Shown here piece by piece: positions 24,991-33,859 of a DNA stretch of 64,000 nucleotides. How positions within the stretch are numbered: the first letter of the stretch is position 1; the number at the start of each line of letters is the position of its first letter. The stretch is from Brevibacillus sp. DP1.3A (GTDB lineage: Bacteria > Bacillota > Bacilli > Brevibacillales > Brevibacillaceae). The notes beneath the pieces are model-generated. The model was not told the DNA's origin and did not search any database. It saw only the letters and a program-made list of their open reading frames with translations. Location of the stretch: the NCBI RefSeq assembly GCF_013284245.2, contig NZ_CP085876.1, forward strand, positions 1,437,001 through 1,501,000, given 5' to 3'. The position numbers and the translations under genes are program-made.

Positions 24991-26001
24991 TTACGATTTG
25001 AAGTTGTCCATGCTGGAAGAATGACCAGGCTGCAATTTGGCATCCGGATTAAAGTAGGAAACCGCGTTGTTTACAGCAGTAGGTGCTTCACCAAATCCGA
25101 CAGCGATCAGCTTGACCTTACCAGGGTAGGTTGCGATGTCGCCTGCTGCGAAAATGCCTGGAATGTTTGATTCCATGCGGGTATCGACCACGATGGAGCC
25201 TTTTTCGAGCTCCAGCCCCCAGTTCTTGATCGGACCGAGAGAGGAGATGAAGCCAAAGTTGACAATGACTGCATCAACTTCCAGATCGATTTCTTCTTTT
25301 GTCGTGCAATGGGTCAGCGTGAGTTTTTCGATGCGCTCCTCACCGTGCAAAGCTGCAATTTCGTATGGTGTTGTGACGTTTACTTTGGAGGACATGAGCA
25401 TTTCTACGCTGTGTTCATGTGCGCGGAACTTGTCTCTGCGATGGATGAGGTGTACTTCTTTTGCGATAGGTTCTAGCATGAGGGACCAGTCCAGAGCGGA
25501 ATCACCGCCGCCAATAACAGCTACACGCTGTCCCTTGAAGGAGTTCAGATCGGTAACAAAATAGTGCAGATTGGATTTTTCATATTTGACGGCATCTGGG
25601 TGTTCCAGCCTGCGAGGTTCGAACGCTCCTACCCCAGCAGTGATGATTACGGATTTGGAGTAGTGAGTGCCTTTGTCCGTTGTGATTTCAAACACATCGT
25701 CTACTTTTTTTACGACATTTTCCACTTTTTCTTCCAGACAAACGGTTTGCTGAAAGCGGGAAATCTGATCTTTCAGATTATTGATCAAATCTTGTGCTAA
25801 AACCTTTGGAAATCCGGCTACATCATATATGTACTTCTCCGGATAAAGAGCGGATAACTGCCCACCTAACTGGGGCATGCTCTCAATGATTTTTACACTG
25901 GCCTGCCTCATCCCGCCGTAAAAAGCGGTAAATAACCCGGCAGGGCCGCCACCAATGATCGTAATGTCGTAGATTTGCTCGTCCTTTTGTAGAAAGTTCA
26001 A
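24991..26001 (-). CDS. yumC: ferredoxin/flavodoxin-NADP reductase (YumC, TrxB-like)
   Basis: 336-aa flavoprotein. FAD motif GGGPAGLF (about 18-25), NADP motif [12 protein letters not shown] (about 162-173), and the C-terminal [14 protein letters not shown]. It lacks the redox Cys pair of thioredoxin reductases, as expected for the ferredoxin-NADP reductase 2 family (B. subtilis YumC), which moves electrons between NADPH and ferredoxin or flavodoxin. The C-terminus carries an extra SSSMDNFKS tail. Divergent from yumB; between them lies the operator-like site at 26180. Confidence 0.9.
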   Translation of the reverse strand: MNFLQKDEQIYDITIIGGGPAGLFTAFYGGMRQASVKIIESMPQLGGQLSALYPEKYIYDVAGFPKVLAQDLINNLKDQISRFQQTVCLEEKVENVVKKVDDVFEITTDKGTHYSKSVIITAGVGAFEPRRLEHPDAVKYEKSNLHYFVTDLNSFKGQRVAVIGGGDSALDWSLMLEPIAKEVHLIHRRDKFRAHEHSVEMLMSSKVNVTTPYEIAALHGEERIEKLTLTHCTTKEEIDLEVDAVIVNFGFISSLGPIKNWGLELEKGSIVVDTRMESNIPGIFAAGDIATYPGKVKLIAVGFGEAPTAVNNAVSYFNPDAKLQPGHSSSMDNFKS

Positions 26002-26350
26002 TCCAAAGCACCTCCGAATTAATCGTAAGCGAACTCCTCAACCATTATAACCCATACAAGTAGAAAAACAGGAGAGAAAATTCGAAAGATGATAGGCAAA
26101 AAAACCTTGCAAATCCAATCGGTTGCCGATAAGATGAGGATGACTGTAAAGAAATTGTCACATTTTTCTATGGCTGACTTTGTGCATTTTTTCACAGAGT
26201 GGTTCGGGTGGCATCACAGGGCAATAATTCCGATACTACACGGATCATGAAATGGGGCATCTTAATCTGTACCAGACCACGTGAAAAATCGCACAATCTT
26301 CCTTAAGTTACCATGAACAATGACATCATACATGATTGGAAGGGATACTG
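26002..26350. other. divergent regulatory region between yumC and yumB
   Basis: 349 bp without a plausible ORF. It contains the Rex/Fnr-like palindrome at 26180-26197 and several TCACA half-sites (near 26157 and 26214). Confidence 0.6.
26180..26197. promoter_or_regulatory. Rex- or Fnr-like operator upstream of yumB
   Basis: The 18-mer TTGTGCATTTTTTCACAG matches the Rex consensus TTGTGAA-N4-TTCACAA at 12 of 14 defined positions and the Fnr consensus TGTGA-N6-TCACA at 9 of 10. Either redox regulator would make sense for an NADH dehydrogenase gene. Confidence 0.5.
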
Positions 26351-27541
26351 ATGGGTACACCCAAAATCCTGATTCTTGGCGCTGGATACGGTGGTTTGCT
26401 CACAACGTTGCAGCTACAGAAAAAGCTCAACTACAATGAGGCAGAAATCACCTTGGTCAACAAGCACAACTATCACTACATCACGACTTGGCTGCATGAG
26501 CCGGCTGCAGGTACAGCACCTGCGGATCATGCCCGCGTCAGTCTGGATGGCATCTTGAACAAGGACAAAGTCAACTTTGTCAAAGGAACGGTGCAAGCCA
26601 TTCAGTCAGAGGAGCAGACCGTCACGCTCGAAAATGGCGAAGTGCTGTCGTATGACTATCTCGTCATCGGATTGGGCAGCGAGCCAGAAACGTTCGGAAT
26701 TGAGGGACTCAAGGAGCATGCGTTTAGCATTCGCAGCATCAATGCAGTCCGCAATATTCGCGAGCACATTGAATACATGTTCTCCAAATTTAAAAATGAG
26801 CCGGATCGTACGGACTACCTCACGTTTGTTGTGGGTGGAGCTGGCTTTACAGGTATTGAGTTTTGTGGAGAGCTCGGCGATCGTCTGCCAGAGCTGTGCC
26901 GAGAATTCGATGTCGATCCAGAACTGGTGAAAGTCTACTGCATTGAGGCAGCACCAACTGCATTACCTGGTTTTGATCCAGAGCTGATCCAATACGCAAT
27001 GGATGTATTGGGGAGAAAAGGCATCGAGTTCAAAATTGGAACACCGATCAAGCAGTGCACCCCGGATGGCGTGCTGTTGGCTACCGGAGAAGAAATCAAA
27101 TCGAAGACGGTGGTTTGGGCAGCAGGTGTCCGCGGCAACAGCATCGTGGAAAAAGCAGGCTTCGAAGTCATGCGCGGTCGCGTCAAGGTAGACGAATACT
27201 TGCGTGCGCCTGGTCATGAGAATGTTTTTGTCGTAGGAGATTGCGCATTGATCTTCAACGAAGAAGGACGTCCTTACCCGCCAACTGCGCAAATTGCGGT
27301 ACAGGAAGGCGAGACGTTGGGTGAGAATCTGGCTGCATTGGTTCGTGGCGATCTGCCTCAAAAATTCACCCCGCATTTGCAAGGGACACTGGCATCTCTT
27401 GGAAAAGGTGAGGGCATCGGGCAAGTTGGTTCGAAAAAGCTGTTCGGCAGCACAGCAGCCATGATGAAAAAAGCGAGCGACCTGCGCTACTTGTACAAAA
27501 TTGGCGGCGTCGGTCTCGCCTTGAAGAAAGTAAAGCTGTAA
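26351..27541 (+). CDS. yumB: type II NADH dehydrogenase-like flavoprotein YumB
   Basis: 396-aa NDH-2. FAD motif ILGAGYGGL (about 8-16), NAD motif VVGGAGFTGIEFCGEL (about 166-181), and GDCALI followed by PPTAQIAVQEG near 300-325, the quinone-side region of NDH-2. It ends in a helical basic segment (KIGGVGLALKKVKL) suited to membrane attachment, unlike YutJ. It oxidises NADH and reduces menaquinone. ATG 26351 has GGAAGGG 6 bp upstream. Probably the main respiratory NDH-2 of this window; regulation by a redox repressor is suggested by the site at 26180. Confidence 0.88.
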   Translation: MGTPKILILGAGYGGLLTTLQLQKKLNYNEAEITLVNKHNYHYITTWLHEPAAGTAPADHARVSLDGILNKDKVNFVKGTVQAIQSEEQTVTLENGEVLSYDYLVIGLGSEPETFGIEGLKEHAFSIRSINAVRNIREHIEYMFSKFKNEPDRTDYLTFVVGGAGFTGIEFCGELGDRLPELCREFDVDPELVKVYCIEAAPTALPGFDPELIQYAMDVLGRKGIEFKIGTPIKQCTPDGVLLATGEEIKSKTVVWAAGVRGNSIVEKAGFEVMRGRVKVDEYLRAPGHENVFVVGDCALIFNEEGRPYPPTAQIAVQEGETLGENLAALVRGDLPQKFTPHLQGTLASLGKGEGIGQVGSKKLFGSTAAMMKKASDLRYLYKIGGVGLALKKVKL

Positions 27542-27545
27542 AACG

Positions 27546-27797
27546 ATGCGTCACGCGAGCATTCAAGTCCGGGGGCTCATGGTCCGCGAAGAGATGGATC
27601 GGTACAATGCCTTGATGGAAGTGGGAGCTTTTCTGGAGGAACAGGGGCGACACGATTTGGCATGGCATGTACAGCGTGAAGTAGATATTCTCATCCTGCC
27701 TGCCATCGAACGGCTCAAGGAAAAGGGCCGCGAAAGGGATCGGGAAAATCTGCGATACATGATCGATAATGGGCTCCTTGATGACGAGGATGATTGA
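27546..27797 (+). CDS. small helical protein of unknown function
   Basis: 83 aa, starting 5 bp after the yumB stop, so probably translated by coupling; there is no clear RBS of its own. Later in-frame ATGs at 27579 or 27594 are possible starts. The sequence is all-alpha (NALMEVGAFLEEQGRHDLAWHV.., KEKGRERDRENL) with an acidic end LLDDEDD. Not recognised. Ends before a strong terminator. Confidence 0.6.
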   Translation: MRHASIQVRGLMVREEMDRYNALMEVGAFLEEQGRHDLAWHVQREVDILILPAIERLKEKGRERDRENLRYMIDNGLLDDEDD

Positions 27798-27803
27798 TAG
27801 GTA

Positions 27804-27835
27804 CCCCCGGCGAAGAAGAGCCGGGGGTTTCGTTT
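27804..27835 (+). terminator. terminator of the yumB unit
   Basis: 8-bp GC stem CCCCCGGC with GCCGGGGG, then TTTCGTTT. Confidence 0.85.
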
Positions 27836-27862
27836 AGCTAGGATATGGAAGGAGAGAGCTGG

Positions 27863-28339
27863 ATGCGCGAAGGGAAGGTTTGGCTAGGCGCCTGCGGGAT
27901 CGTCATTCGCGGGCAAGAAGCTTTGGTTGTCAAAAAAACGTACAGCGGACTAAAAGGACAATGGTCATTTCCTGCGGGATTCGTGCAGGAGGGCGAGACT
28001 GTAGATGAAGCAGCAGTGCGTGAGGTGCTGGAAGAAACGGGTGTCGAGGCAGTCGTGCGACAAGTAGCGGGAATCCGTTCAGGCGTCATCCGGGAGTCTA
28101 TTAGTGACAATATGGTCGTTTTTTGGATGGATTACATAGGTGGGGAACCGCGCCCGCAGGAAGGTGAGATCGCGGAGGCGAGATTTATGCCGATACAGGA
28201 GCTGCTTCATGACCCGCTGTCCTCGACTTATTTGAAAATCATATTGCCGGACTATATCAAACGGGAGCAGGGAATGACAGGTCAATCGTTTGATATCGAT
28301 CCCATTTTTCAATACACTTCCTATAAAATCTTTAAGTAA
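27863..28339 (+). CDS. Nudix hydrolase
   Basis: 158-aa protein. The Nudix box fits G-x5-E-x7-REU-x-EE-x-GU: GFVQEGETVDEAAVREVLEE then TGVE (about residues 41-64). Preceded by SFPAG. It hydrolyses a nucleoside diphosphate linked to another moiety, substrate unknown. ATG 27863 has AAGGAGAG 8 bp upstream; the in-frame ATG at 27845 would overlap that RBS. A terminator follows. Confidence 0.9.
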   Translation: MREGKVWLGACGIVIRGQEALVVKKTYSGLKGQWSFPAGFVQEGETVDEAAVREVLEETGVEAVVRQVAGIRSGVIRESISDNMVVFWMDYIGGEPRPQEGEIAEARFMPIQELLHDPLSSTYLKIILPDYIKREQGMTGQSFDIDPIFQYTSYKIFK

Positions 28340-28358
28340 TCCTGCGAAAGAGCTAGAT

Positions 28359-28394
28359 AAACCGCAATGTTTCCGCTTACATTGCGGTTTTTTT
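28359..28394 (+). terminator. terminator after the Nudix gene
   Basis: 12-bp perfect stem AAACCGCAATGT with ACATTGCGGTTT, then a T run. Confidence 0.92.
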
Positions 28395-28520
28395 ATGGTT
28401 TTTTCGCGATGAACTGCATTGTGAACCAAGGGGAGATTCTGATATAGTTAGATACATCAAAATAATCTGAAAATACATGCAATTAATTCTCACGCATGTA
28501 TACCGAAAGGGGAGCTCAAC

Positions 28521-28664
28521 ATGAGACAAAAACAAGAACAGTGCCCATACTGCCATGGCCAAGGGTATTTCCAACTGCTCCTGGGGGGCTCGGAGAATTG
28601 TCCTAACTGTGACGGAGCAGGTACACAGGAAGCTCAGAAGGAAGCTGTTTCTTCTCATCAATAA
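28521..28664 (+). CDS. yuiA: YuiA-like 47-aa zinc-ribbon peptide
   Basis: ATG 28521 with AAAGGGGAG 8 bp upstream. Two C-x2-C motifs (CPYCHGQG and CPNCDGAG), each followed by G-x-G, resemble a single DnaJ-type zinc finger repeat and match B. subtilis YuiA in size and position. Probably binds one zinc ion; role unknown. In B. subtilis yuiA lies between yumB and yuiB, as here. Often missed because of its size. Confidence 0.78.
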   Translation: MRQKQEQCPYCHGQGYFQLLLGGSENCPNCDGAGTQEAQKEAVSSHQ

Positions 28665-28685
28665 TGATTAAGGAACCTCGCATAG

Positions 28686-28719
28686 AAAACCGTCGAAGCG
28701 AATGCATCGGCGGTTTTTT
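28686..28719 (+). terminator. terminator after yuiA
   Basis: AAACCG with CGGTTT closing a partly paired stem, followed by six T. Confidence 0.65.
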
Positions 28720-28870
28720 CTGTCAGGCACGCAACACATACGATGGGCTTCTCTTATTGACCGATCCCTCGATTTTTTGCTACACTTAATACCGAAAATA
28801 GCCCGTCTTTCCTATATTTGCCGAGGAAGTGGCAAAAGGTGGAGAAGGTGGCAGGAGGTCTTTTTCGTCG

Positions 28871-29131
28871 ATGAACTTGATGCAATTTATGGTATCCATT
28901 GTTCTGTTCTCCGTGCTAGGCTTTGGCATTGGGTTTATTTTAAACATGATTTTGAAAACAACATGGTTTCCTGTTGTGATCAGCGTTGGTGTAGTCGTAG
29001 GTGCACTTGTCTATCAACAAATCGTTCCGGGAATTTGGGATTCGCTTATTCTGGGCTGCGGCATGGCAGGTACAGTGGCGAGTGGCTGGACCATTCAAAC
29101 GCTTCGCAAAAAAGGATATCGGATGTTTTAA
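28871..29131 (+). CDS. yuiB: YuiB-like small membrane protein
   Basis: 86 aa with two to three transmembrane helices (about 3-28, 33-50, 54-74) and a basic end RKKGYRMF. It matches B. subtilis YuiB in size, topology and order (yuiA-yuiB-yuiC). ATG 28871 lies 13 bp after AGGAGG (28852-28857), somewhat far; an upstream in-frame GTG at 28829 would add a Gly/Arg-rich head with no better RBS. Function unknown. Confidence 0.75.
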   Translation: MNLMQFMVSIVLFSVLGFGIGFILNMILKTTWFPVVISVGVVVGALVYQQIVPGIWDSLILGCGMAGTVASGWTIQTLRKKGYRMF

Positions 29132-29140
29132 AACAAGTAC

Positions 29141-29170
29141 AAGCAGGCCTTTATTTCGGGCCTGTTTTTC
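29141..29170 (+). terminator. terminator after yuiB
   Basis: CAGGCC (29144-29149) pairs with GGCCTG (29159-29164), then TTTTT. Confidence 0.75.
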
Positions 29171-29290
29171 TTTTGTCATTTTATTGGAAAAACGTGCAAG
29201 TGACTGAATATTTCTGTAATCAACCAAAATTTGTGTATACTTTCCTCCTCGTCGGGACATGACTAGAAACGAGAGGAGGTTTACCAAGAA

Positions 29291-29926
29291 ATGAATGGAA
29301 AGCAGTTCGTAAGTATCGTCGCGCTGTTCATCCTGGTCTTGACGGCCTTCGCAAGCGATGGATACAGCTATAATGTTGTAGGAGACCACGGTGTCTCATC
29401 TACTTTTGGAATCAAGGAAACGAAAGAGGGGCAACATATCGTCAAAAAACGGACGGTATCTGCCAGTTCTCTTACTCAAGTGATTGATAAAGCGGAAGTA
29501 TTGCACGATCAATATCCAAAAGTACGTGTAGTAGCGACTGGCTACTATGCTGGTTACGAATCGACGGGCAAAAATCCATCTCACCCGTCCTATGGCATTA
29601 CATATTCAGGTGTAAAAGTACGTAGAGACGACTATTCCACGATTGCAGCTGATCTGCGCGTTTTCCCGCTGGGGACCATTTTGTACATTCCCGGTTATGG
29701 ATATGGCGTTGTAGCTGACAAGGGTGGAGCGATTCGCGGCCACAAGATTGACCTGTATTTCGAGACCAAGCAGGACGTATTCTCGCAATGGGGGAAAAAA
29801 TCAGTGGACGTGTACATCGTAAAAAAAGGCGAAGGCAAGGTAACGGAAGCTTTTCTGAATAGCTTGAATGAAAAAGGAATCGCAGCCATGGCGGAACCCG
29901 TCAGCGGCAAACAACAAACTGAATAG
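29291..29926 (+). CDS. yuiC: 3D-domain secreted protein YuiC
   Basis: 211-aa exported protein with an N-terminal signal/anchor (residues 5-20). The 3D domain at the C-terminal half shows [15 protein letters not shown], then [18 protein letters not shown] and the three-aspartate signature through [16 protein letters not shown], the catalytic region of MltA/Sps-type lytic transglycosylases. B. subtilis YuiC is such a mini lytic transglycosylase, so it probably cuts peptidoglycan during stationary phase or sporulation. ATG follows GAGGAGG by 10 bp. Confidence 0.88.
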   Translation: MNGKQFVSIVALFILVLTAFASDGYSYNVVGDHGVSSTFGIKETKEGQHIVKKRTVSASSLTQVIDKAEVLHDQYPKVRVVATGYYAGYESTGKNPSHPSYGITYSGVKVRRDDYSTIAADLRVFPLGTILYIPGYGYGVVADKGGAIRGHKIDLYFETKQDVFSQWGKKSVDVYIVKKGEGKVTEAFLNSLNEKGIAAMAEPVSGKQQTE

Positions 29927-29979
29927 CAACGAACGAAAACGAATGGATGCCGCATCGGTGGCATGATAGAAAAAAGAAA

Positions 29980-30016
29980 AAAACGTTCAAGGCAGAAGCT
30001 TTGAACGTTTTTTGTG
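29980..30016. terminator. bidirectional terminator between yuiC and the BtuF-like gene
   Basis: 10-bp stem AAACGTTCAA with TTGAACGTTT, with T run on the plus and A-rich (T on minus) sequence before it. Confidence 0.88.
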
Positions 30017-30787
30017 TCATTTTGTATGAATCAAATTAACCAGCTTCTCCAGTCCTTCCAAAATGCGAGGAGAAGGGCGGCAATATAGGCCTTCTTCCAA
30101 CAAATGGACCTGAGTGTTTCGAATCGCGGTCATGTTCGTCCACTCTGGGCGGTTTGTGATCATGTCAGGCTTGATTCGCTTCAGTTCAATTCCGCACCAG
30201 ACGACACAAATATGATCGGGATTGCGTTCCATGACCATTTCCCGCGTAGCCTTGACGTTTGCGACAGGATAATCTGCAAAAATATTGGTGGCACCCGCAA
30301 TCTCACTTACATCGGTCAACCAGTTTTCCTGACCAGGTGTGTAGATGGGATTCGGCCACCATTCCCAGTACAGCTTCGGGCGTTGAGCGTACTTTGCAGC
30401 CTTTTGGCGGATGCTTTCAATGGTTTCGTCAAATTCAACTGCAAGCTGCTCGGCTTGCCTCTGTGTTCCTGTCGCCTCACCGACGAGTCGGATATCGTGA
30501 GCGATTTCTGCGATCCGGGAAGGGTTCAGCACGATATGAGGAATGTCTCTATCACGCAGAGCCTCTATATTTTTCTCCATGCCAGGAACAGAGAGCGATG
30601 CTACGACCAGATCCGGTTGGAGGGCAGCGACCAGATCCATATCGATTGTCAAATCGGGTCCAACCCGGGGGAGATGCTGCCACTCCTGCGGCCAGTCAGA
30701 GTGATCATCCAAACCGACGACATGCTCATGCAGGCCTAAATAATACAGGATTTCGGTATTGCTGGGACAGATGGAAACAATGCGCAT
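30017..30787 (-). CDS. orphan cobalamin-binding-type (BtuF-like) protein
   Basis: 256-aa periplasmic-binding-protein fold of the BtuF/FhuD type: RIVSICPSNTEILYYLG at the start, PDLVVASL, and the long connecting helix HDIRLVGEATG. Surprisingly there is no signal peptide or lipobox and no ABC permease or ATPase nearby, so it cannot be a normal uptake receptor. Proteins annotated as cobalamin-binding without signals are common in Bacillales, role unclear. It interrupts the yuiC-yuiD order known from B. subtilis and is 12 bp from yuiD on the same strand. AAGGAGGG RBS 5 bp upstream. Confidence 0.75.
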   Translation of the reverse strand: MRIVSICPSNTEILYYLGLHEHVVGLDDHSDWPQEWQHLPRVGPDLTIDMDLVAALQPDLVVASLSVPGMEKNIEALRDRDIPHIVLNPSRIAEIAHDIRLVGEATGTQRQAEQLAVEFDETIESIRQKAAKYAQRPKLYWEWWPNPIYTPGQENWLTDVSEIAGATNIFADYPVANVKATREMVMERNPDHICVVWCGIELKRIKPDMITNRPEWTNMTAIRNTQVHLLEEGLYCRPSPRILEGLEKLVNLIHTK

Positions 30788-30799
30788 GGGAGCCCTCCT

Positions 30800-31276
30800 T
30801 TAAAAAAACGGATGGAGCAATAACGCAATCATGACGCCTAACCAACCGCCGATCAATACCTCGATCGGTTGATGACCGAGCAGTTCTTTCAGTTTTTTCG
30901 CTTTTTCCTGGTTAGGGCGTACTTTTAACGATTTCATGCCTTCTAACAGGTGATTGAATTCATCGACCAGCTTATTTAAGACAACGGCTTGCATACCGGC
31001 ATGGCGGCGGACACCTGCGGCATCAAACATCACGATCACACCGAGAATGGCAGAAATAGCGAACATGTTGCTGCCAAAGCCTTCACGCAGTCCCACGGCT
31101 GTGGATAGTGCTGTCACGGCAGAAGAGTGGGAGCTGGGCATACCGCCTGTACTCATGAGCAGTGACCATTGCCACGTTTTCGTTGCAAAAAAATGGAGGG
31201 GAATTTTGATAAATTGGGCGATCCCTATGGCTAGCAGTGCTGCCCATAAGGGGAAGTTTTCAAAAAAATCCGCCAC
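30800..31276 (-). CDS. yuiD: divergent PAP2-family membrane protein YuiD
   Basis: 158 aa with four transmembrane segments. The divergent PAP2 motifs are STGGMPSSHSSAV (about 41-53) and RRHAGMQAVVLN (about 84-95). YuiD-type proteins are predicted lipid phosphatases or phosphotransferases but not tested. GTG start preceded by AAAGGAATGG. Operonic with the BtuF-like gene (12 bp gap), yuiD being upstream. Confidence 0.85.
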   Translation of the reverse strand: MADFFENFPLWAALLAIGIAQFIKIPLHFFATKTWQWSLLMSTGGMPSSHSSAVTALSTAVGLREGFGSNMFAISAILGVIVMFDAAGVRRHAGMQAVVLNKLVDEFNHLLEGMKSLKVRPNQEKAKKLKELLGHQPIEVLIGGWLGVMIALLLHPFF

Positions 31277-31429
31277 GGAAAATCCATTCCTTTCTACTGT
31301 GCGCTTATCTCTAGGATTATTGTAACAGAAGGGCGTTGTCTTAATCCGTGAAGTTTTTGTTTGGATGTAAAGTCATTGCCAATCTGTGTTACCATGAAGA
31401 CGGAAGGTTCGAAACGGAGGCATGCATCC

Positions 31430-31804
31430 ATGGGGTATCCCGAGCAGTATTTACAGTTCATTGATAAATTCAATGATGGCGAATACTACGAATGCCACGA
31501 TCTGTTGGAAGACATCTGGATGGAAGATAAGTCAGACAAGTTTTTGCAAGGATTGCTGCAATTGTCAGTCGGACTGTATCACCAAGAGTACGGCAATATA
31601 AAAGGTGCTCGCTGGATGTTAGGCAATGCACGAAAGTATTTGACTCGTTACCAGCCAGTTCATTGGGGACTGGACGTAACAAGAGTTCTTCGTTACATAG
31701 ATGAATGCGAGAAATTGTTGCCGGAAAAGGATGTCATTTCTTATACAGAGGCAAAAGCCATGACGTTTCCACCCTTGCGCTTATATGTCGACACATCGTT
31801 TTAA
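31430..31804 (+). CDS. DUF309 protein
   Basis: 124-aa helical protein; family signature YLQFIDKFNDGEYYECHDLLEDIW at the N-terminus gives the conserved E-C-H-D/E-L/V-L-E motif (EYYECHDLLE), followed by FLQGLLQLSVGLYHQEYGN. B. subtilis YpuF is the relative; function unknown. ATG 31430 is chosen as it matches the family start and follows GGAGG by 10 bp. The pepA leader starts right after. Confidence 0.82.
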   Translation: MGYPEQYLQFIDKFNDGEYYECHDLLEDIWMEDKSDKFLQGLLQLSVGLYHQEYGNIKGARWMLGNARKYLTRYQPVHWGLDVTRVLRYIDECEKLLPEKDVISYTEAKAMTFPPLRLYVDTSF

Positions 31805-31853
31805 ACAAATGTGCCCATATTGTATCCTACCACAGAGAAAGAGGGAAGAGTAT

Positions 31854-33350
31854 ATGAAAGTAGCAGTAGAAAAACGCATACAGCTTGTGAATATCGCGTG
31901 TGATGAACTGATTGTCCCCCTATGGAAGGGTGAGGAGATTTCGCAAGTATACCCGGAATTGGACGAAGCTTTTGGAGGCAGTCTGAGTGGCTTGCAGCAG
32001 GACAAGGAAATTACGGGTGAGGCAAAGGAAATTACGGTTGTCCACGGAATGAACAACGTAGCTGCAAAAAAACTGTTGATCGTAGGGATGGGCGAACCAG
32101 GCAAATTTGATTTCGTAGCAGCCCGCAATGCATGGGGACGTGCAGCCAAAACGGTTGTGGGTAAAGGCAACGGTAAAACAGTGGTGATTGATTTGCCAAC
32201 AACAGAGCATCTGAGTGCTGACCGTCTGGCGCAGGCAGTGACGGAAGCCTTTGGACTTGCCGAATACAATTACGAGGGCTACCGTCAAAAGGCAAAGCGT
32301 GAGTCTGATCCAATTGCGACGGTGCAAATTTTGTCAGCAGATGCGGATGCTTCATTGGTACAGGCAGGTGTTGCACGTGGTTCGGCGCTCGTATCCGGGA
32401 CGAATCTGGCTCGCACACTCGTTAATGAACCAGCTAACTACTTGACTCCACGCGCATTGAAGAATGCGATGGTCGAGGTAGCAGAACGCTATGGCATGAC
32501 TGTGGAAGTCATGGAAAAAGCGAAGCTGGTAGAGCTGGGGATGGGCGGAGTGCTTTCTGTAGCACAAGGCAGCGAGCTTGAGCCTTATGTCGTGGTAGTC
32601 AAATATCAAGGAAGAGACACGTGGGACGATGTCATTGGCTTGATCGGTAAAGGCGTGACATTTGATACAGGTGGGATCTCCATCAAGCCAGTAGCAGGCA
32701 TGGAAGACATGAAGTCGGACATGGGTGGAGCGGCTTCGATGATCGGCGCATTGGAGGCACTGGGACAAATTAAACCAAAAGTAAACGTACTGGCTGTCGT
32801 CGGTACCGTGGAAAATATGCCATCCGGAACGGCATTCCGTCCGGGGGATGTCATCACGACCATGAGCGGTAAAACGGTAGAGATCATTACGACAGACGCA
32901 GAAGGTCGTCTCGTACTGGCTGATTGCATCACCTATGCAAAAGAGCAAGGAGTGTCTTGCCTGGTGGATGCTGCTACCTTGACAGGTGGTATCGTGGTCG
33001 CGCTCGGTCATTTCTGCTCTGGTGCCATGACCAACGACAATGCACTGTTGGATGAACTGATGAAAGCAGCAGACGTGGCGGGTGAGCGCTTGTGGCAGCT
33101 CCCTACCTTCGATGAGTACCGCAGCCTGAACAAGAGTCGCTTTGCCGATTTGAAAAACTCGGGTGGACGTTATGGCCACGGCATCATCGGCGGTGTTTTC
33201 CTGCAAGAATTCGTTGGCGATACACCGTGGGTACATCTGGACATCGCGGGTACGGCGTACACAGCAAGTGCTGGTGACATGCAACCAGCTGGCGGTACCG
33301 GAGCAATGACACGTACGATTGTTGAGTTTGTTTCCAGTCGTAGTGAATAA
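31854..33350 (+). CDS. pepA: leucyl aminopeptidase PepA (YuiE)
   Basis: 498-aa M17 cytosolic metallo-aminopeptidase. Metal and active-site residues are in GLIGKGVTFDTGGISIKP (Lys and Asp), KSDMGGAASM (Asp) and TTDAEGRLVLAD (the family signature, with TTDAEGRL in place of NTDAEGRL). It removes N-terminal leucine and other residues, in protein and peptide turnover. ATG 31854 has AGAGGGAAGAG about 5 bp upstream. B. subtilis yuiE occupies the same place after yuiD. N-terminal domain about 1-165, catalytic domain after. Confidence 0.93.
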   Translation: MKVAVEKRIQLVNIACDELIVPLWKGEEISQVYPELDEAFGGSLSGLQQDKEITGEAKEITVVHGMNNVAAKKLLIVGMGEPGKFDFVAARNAWGRAAKTVVGKGNGKTVVIDLPTTEHLSADRLAQAVTEAFGLAEYNYEGYRQKAKRESDPIATVQILSADADASLVQAGVARGSALVSGTNLARTLVNEPANYLTPRALKNAMVEVAERYGMTVEVMEKAKLVELGMGGVLSVAQGSELEPYVVVVKYQGRDTWDDVIGLIGKGVTFDTGGISIKPVAGMEDMKSDMGGAASMIGALEALGQIKPKVNVLAVVGTVENMPSGTAFRPGDVITTMSGKTVEIITTDAEGRLVLADCITYAKEQGVSCLVDAATLTGGIVVALGHFCSGAMTNDNALLDELMKAADVAGERLWQLPTFDEYRSLNKSRFADLKNSGGRYGHGIIGGVFLQEFVGDTPWVHLDIAGTAYTASAGDMQPAGGTGAMTRTIVEFVSSRSE

Positions 33351-33397
33351 GAGATAATTCAATATCCCATTTCCATATAAAAAAGGAGTGTTTTCAC

Positions 33398-33829
33398 ATG
33401 GCACAAAATCCAAGCAACGAAGCACGTCGTCAACTGCTGGAGGATGCAAAAACGATCGCAGTAGTGGGTCTGTCTAACAAGCCGGACCGCACCAGCTATA
33501 TGGTATCGCAAGCCATGCAGAACGCGGGTTACACGATCATCCCGGTCAATCCTATCATCGCGGGTGAAACGGTTTTGGGTGAAAAAGTATTGGGGAGCCT
33601 GACTGAGATTGATCAGCCAGTCGACATCGTCAACGTGTTTCGTCGCAGTGAAGACATCTTGCCTGTTGCACAGGAAGCATTGAAAATGCAGAACAAGCCA
33701 AAAGTGTTCTGGATGCAACAAGGTATTGCCAACGAAGACGCGGCTCAATTGATTGCTGATCAAGGTATCGAGGTTGTGCAGGACATGTGCATCAAGGTAG
33801 ATCACGCCCTTTTGCGGGTTGGAAAATAA
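33398..33829 (+). CDS. CoA-binding protein (YccU-type)
   Basis: 143-aa Rossmann-like protein. The start KTIAVVGLSNKPDRTSYMVS (about 21-40) is the CoA-binding loop, and FWMQQGIANEDAA the second loop. Similar to CoA_binding_2 (PF13380) proteins; function unknown. AAAAAGGAG 10 bp upstream. It is followed after 30 bp by yuiH in the same direction, suggesting an operon. Confidence 0.88.
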   Translation: MAQNPSNEARRQLLEDAKTIAVVGLSNKPDRTSYMVSQAMQNAGYTIIPVNPIIAGETVLGEKVLGSLTEIDQPVDIVNVFRRSEDILPVAQEALKMQNKPKVFWMQQGIANEDAAQLIADQGIEVVQDMCIKVDHALLRVGK

Positions 33830-33859
33830 GAGACTGACAATCGAGGGAGTGGAAACAAC

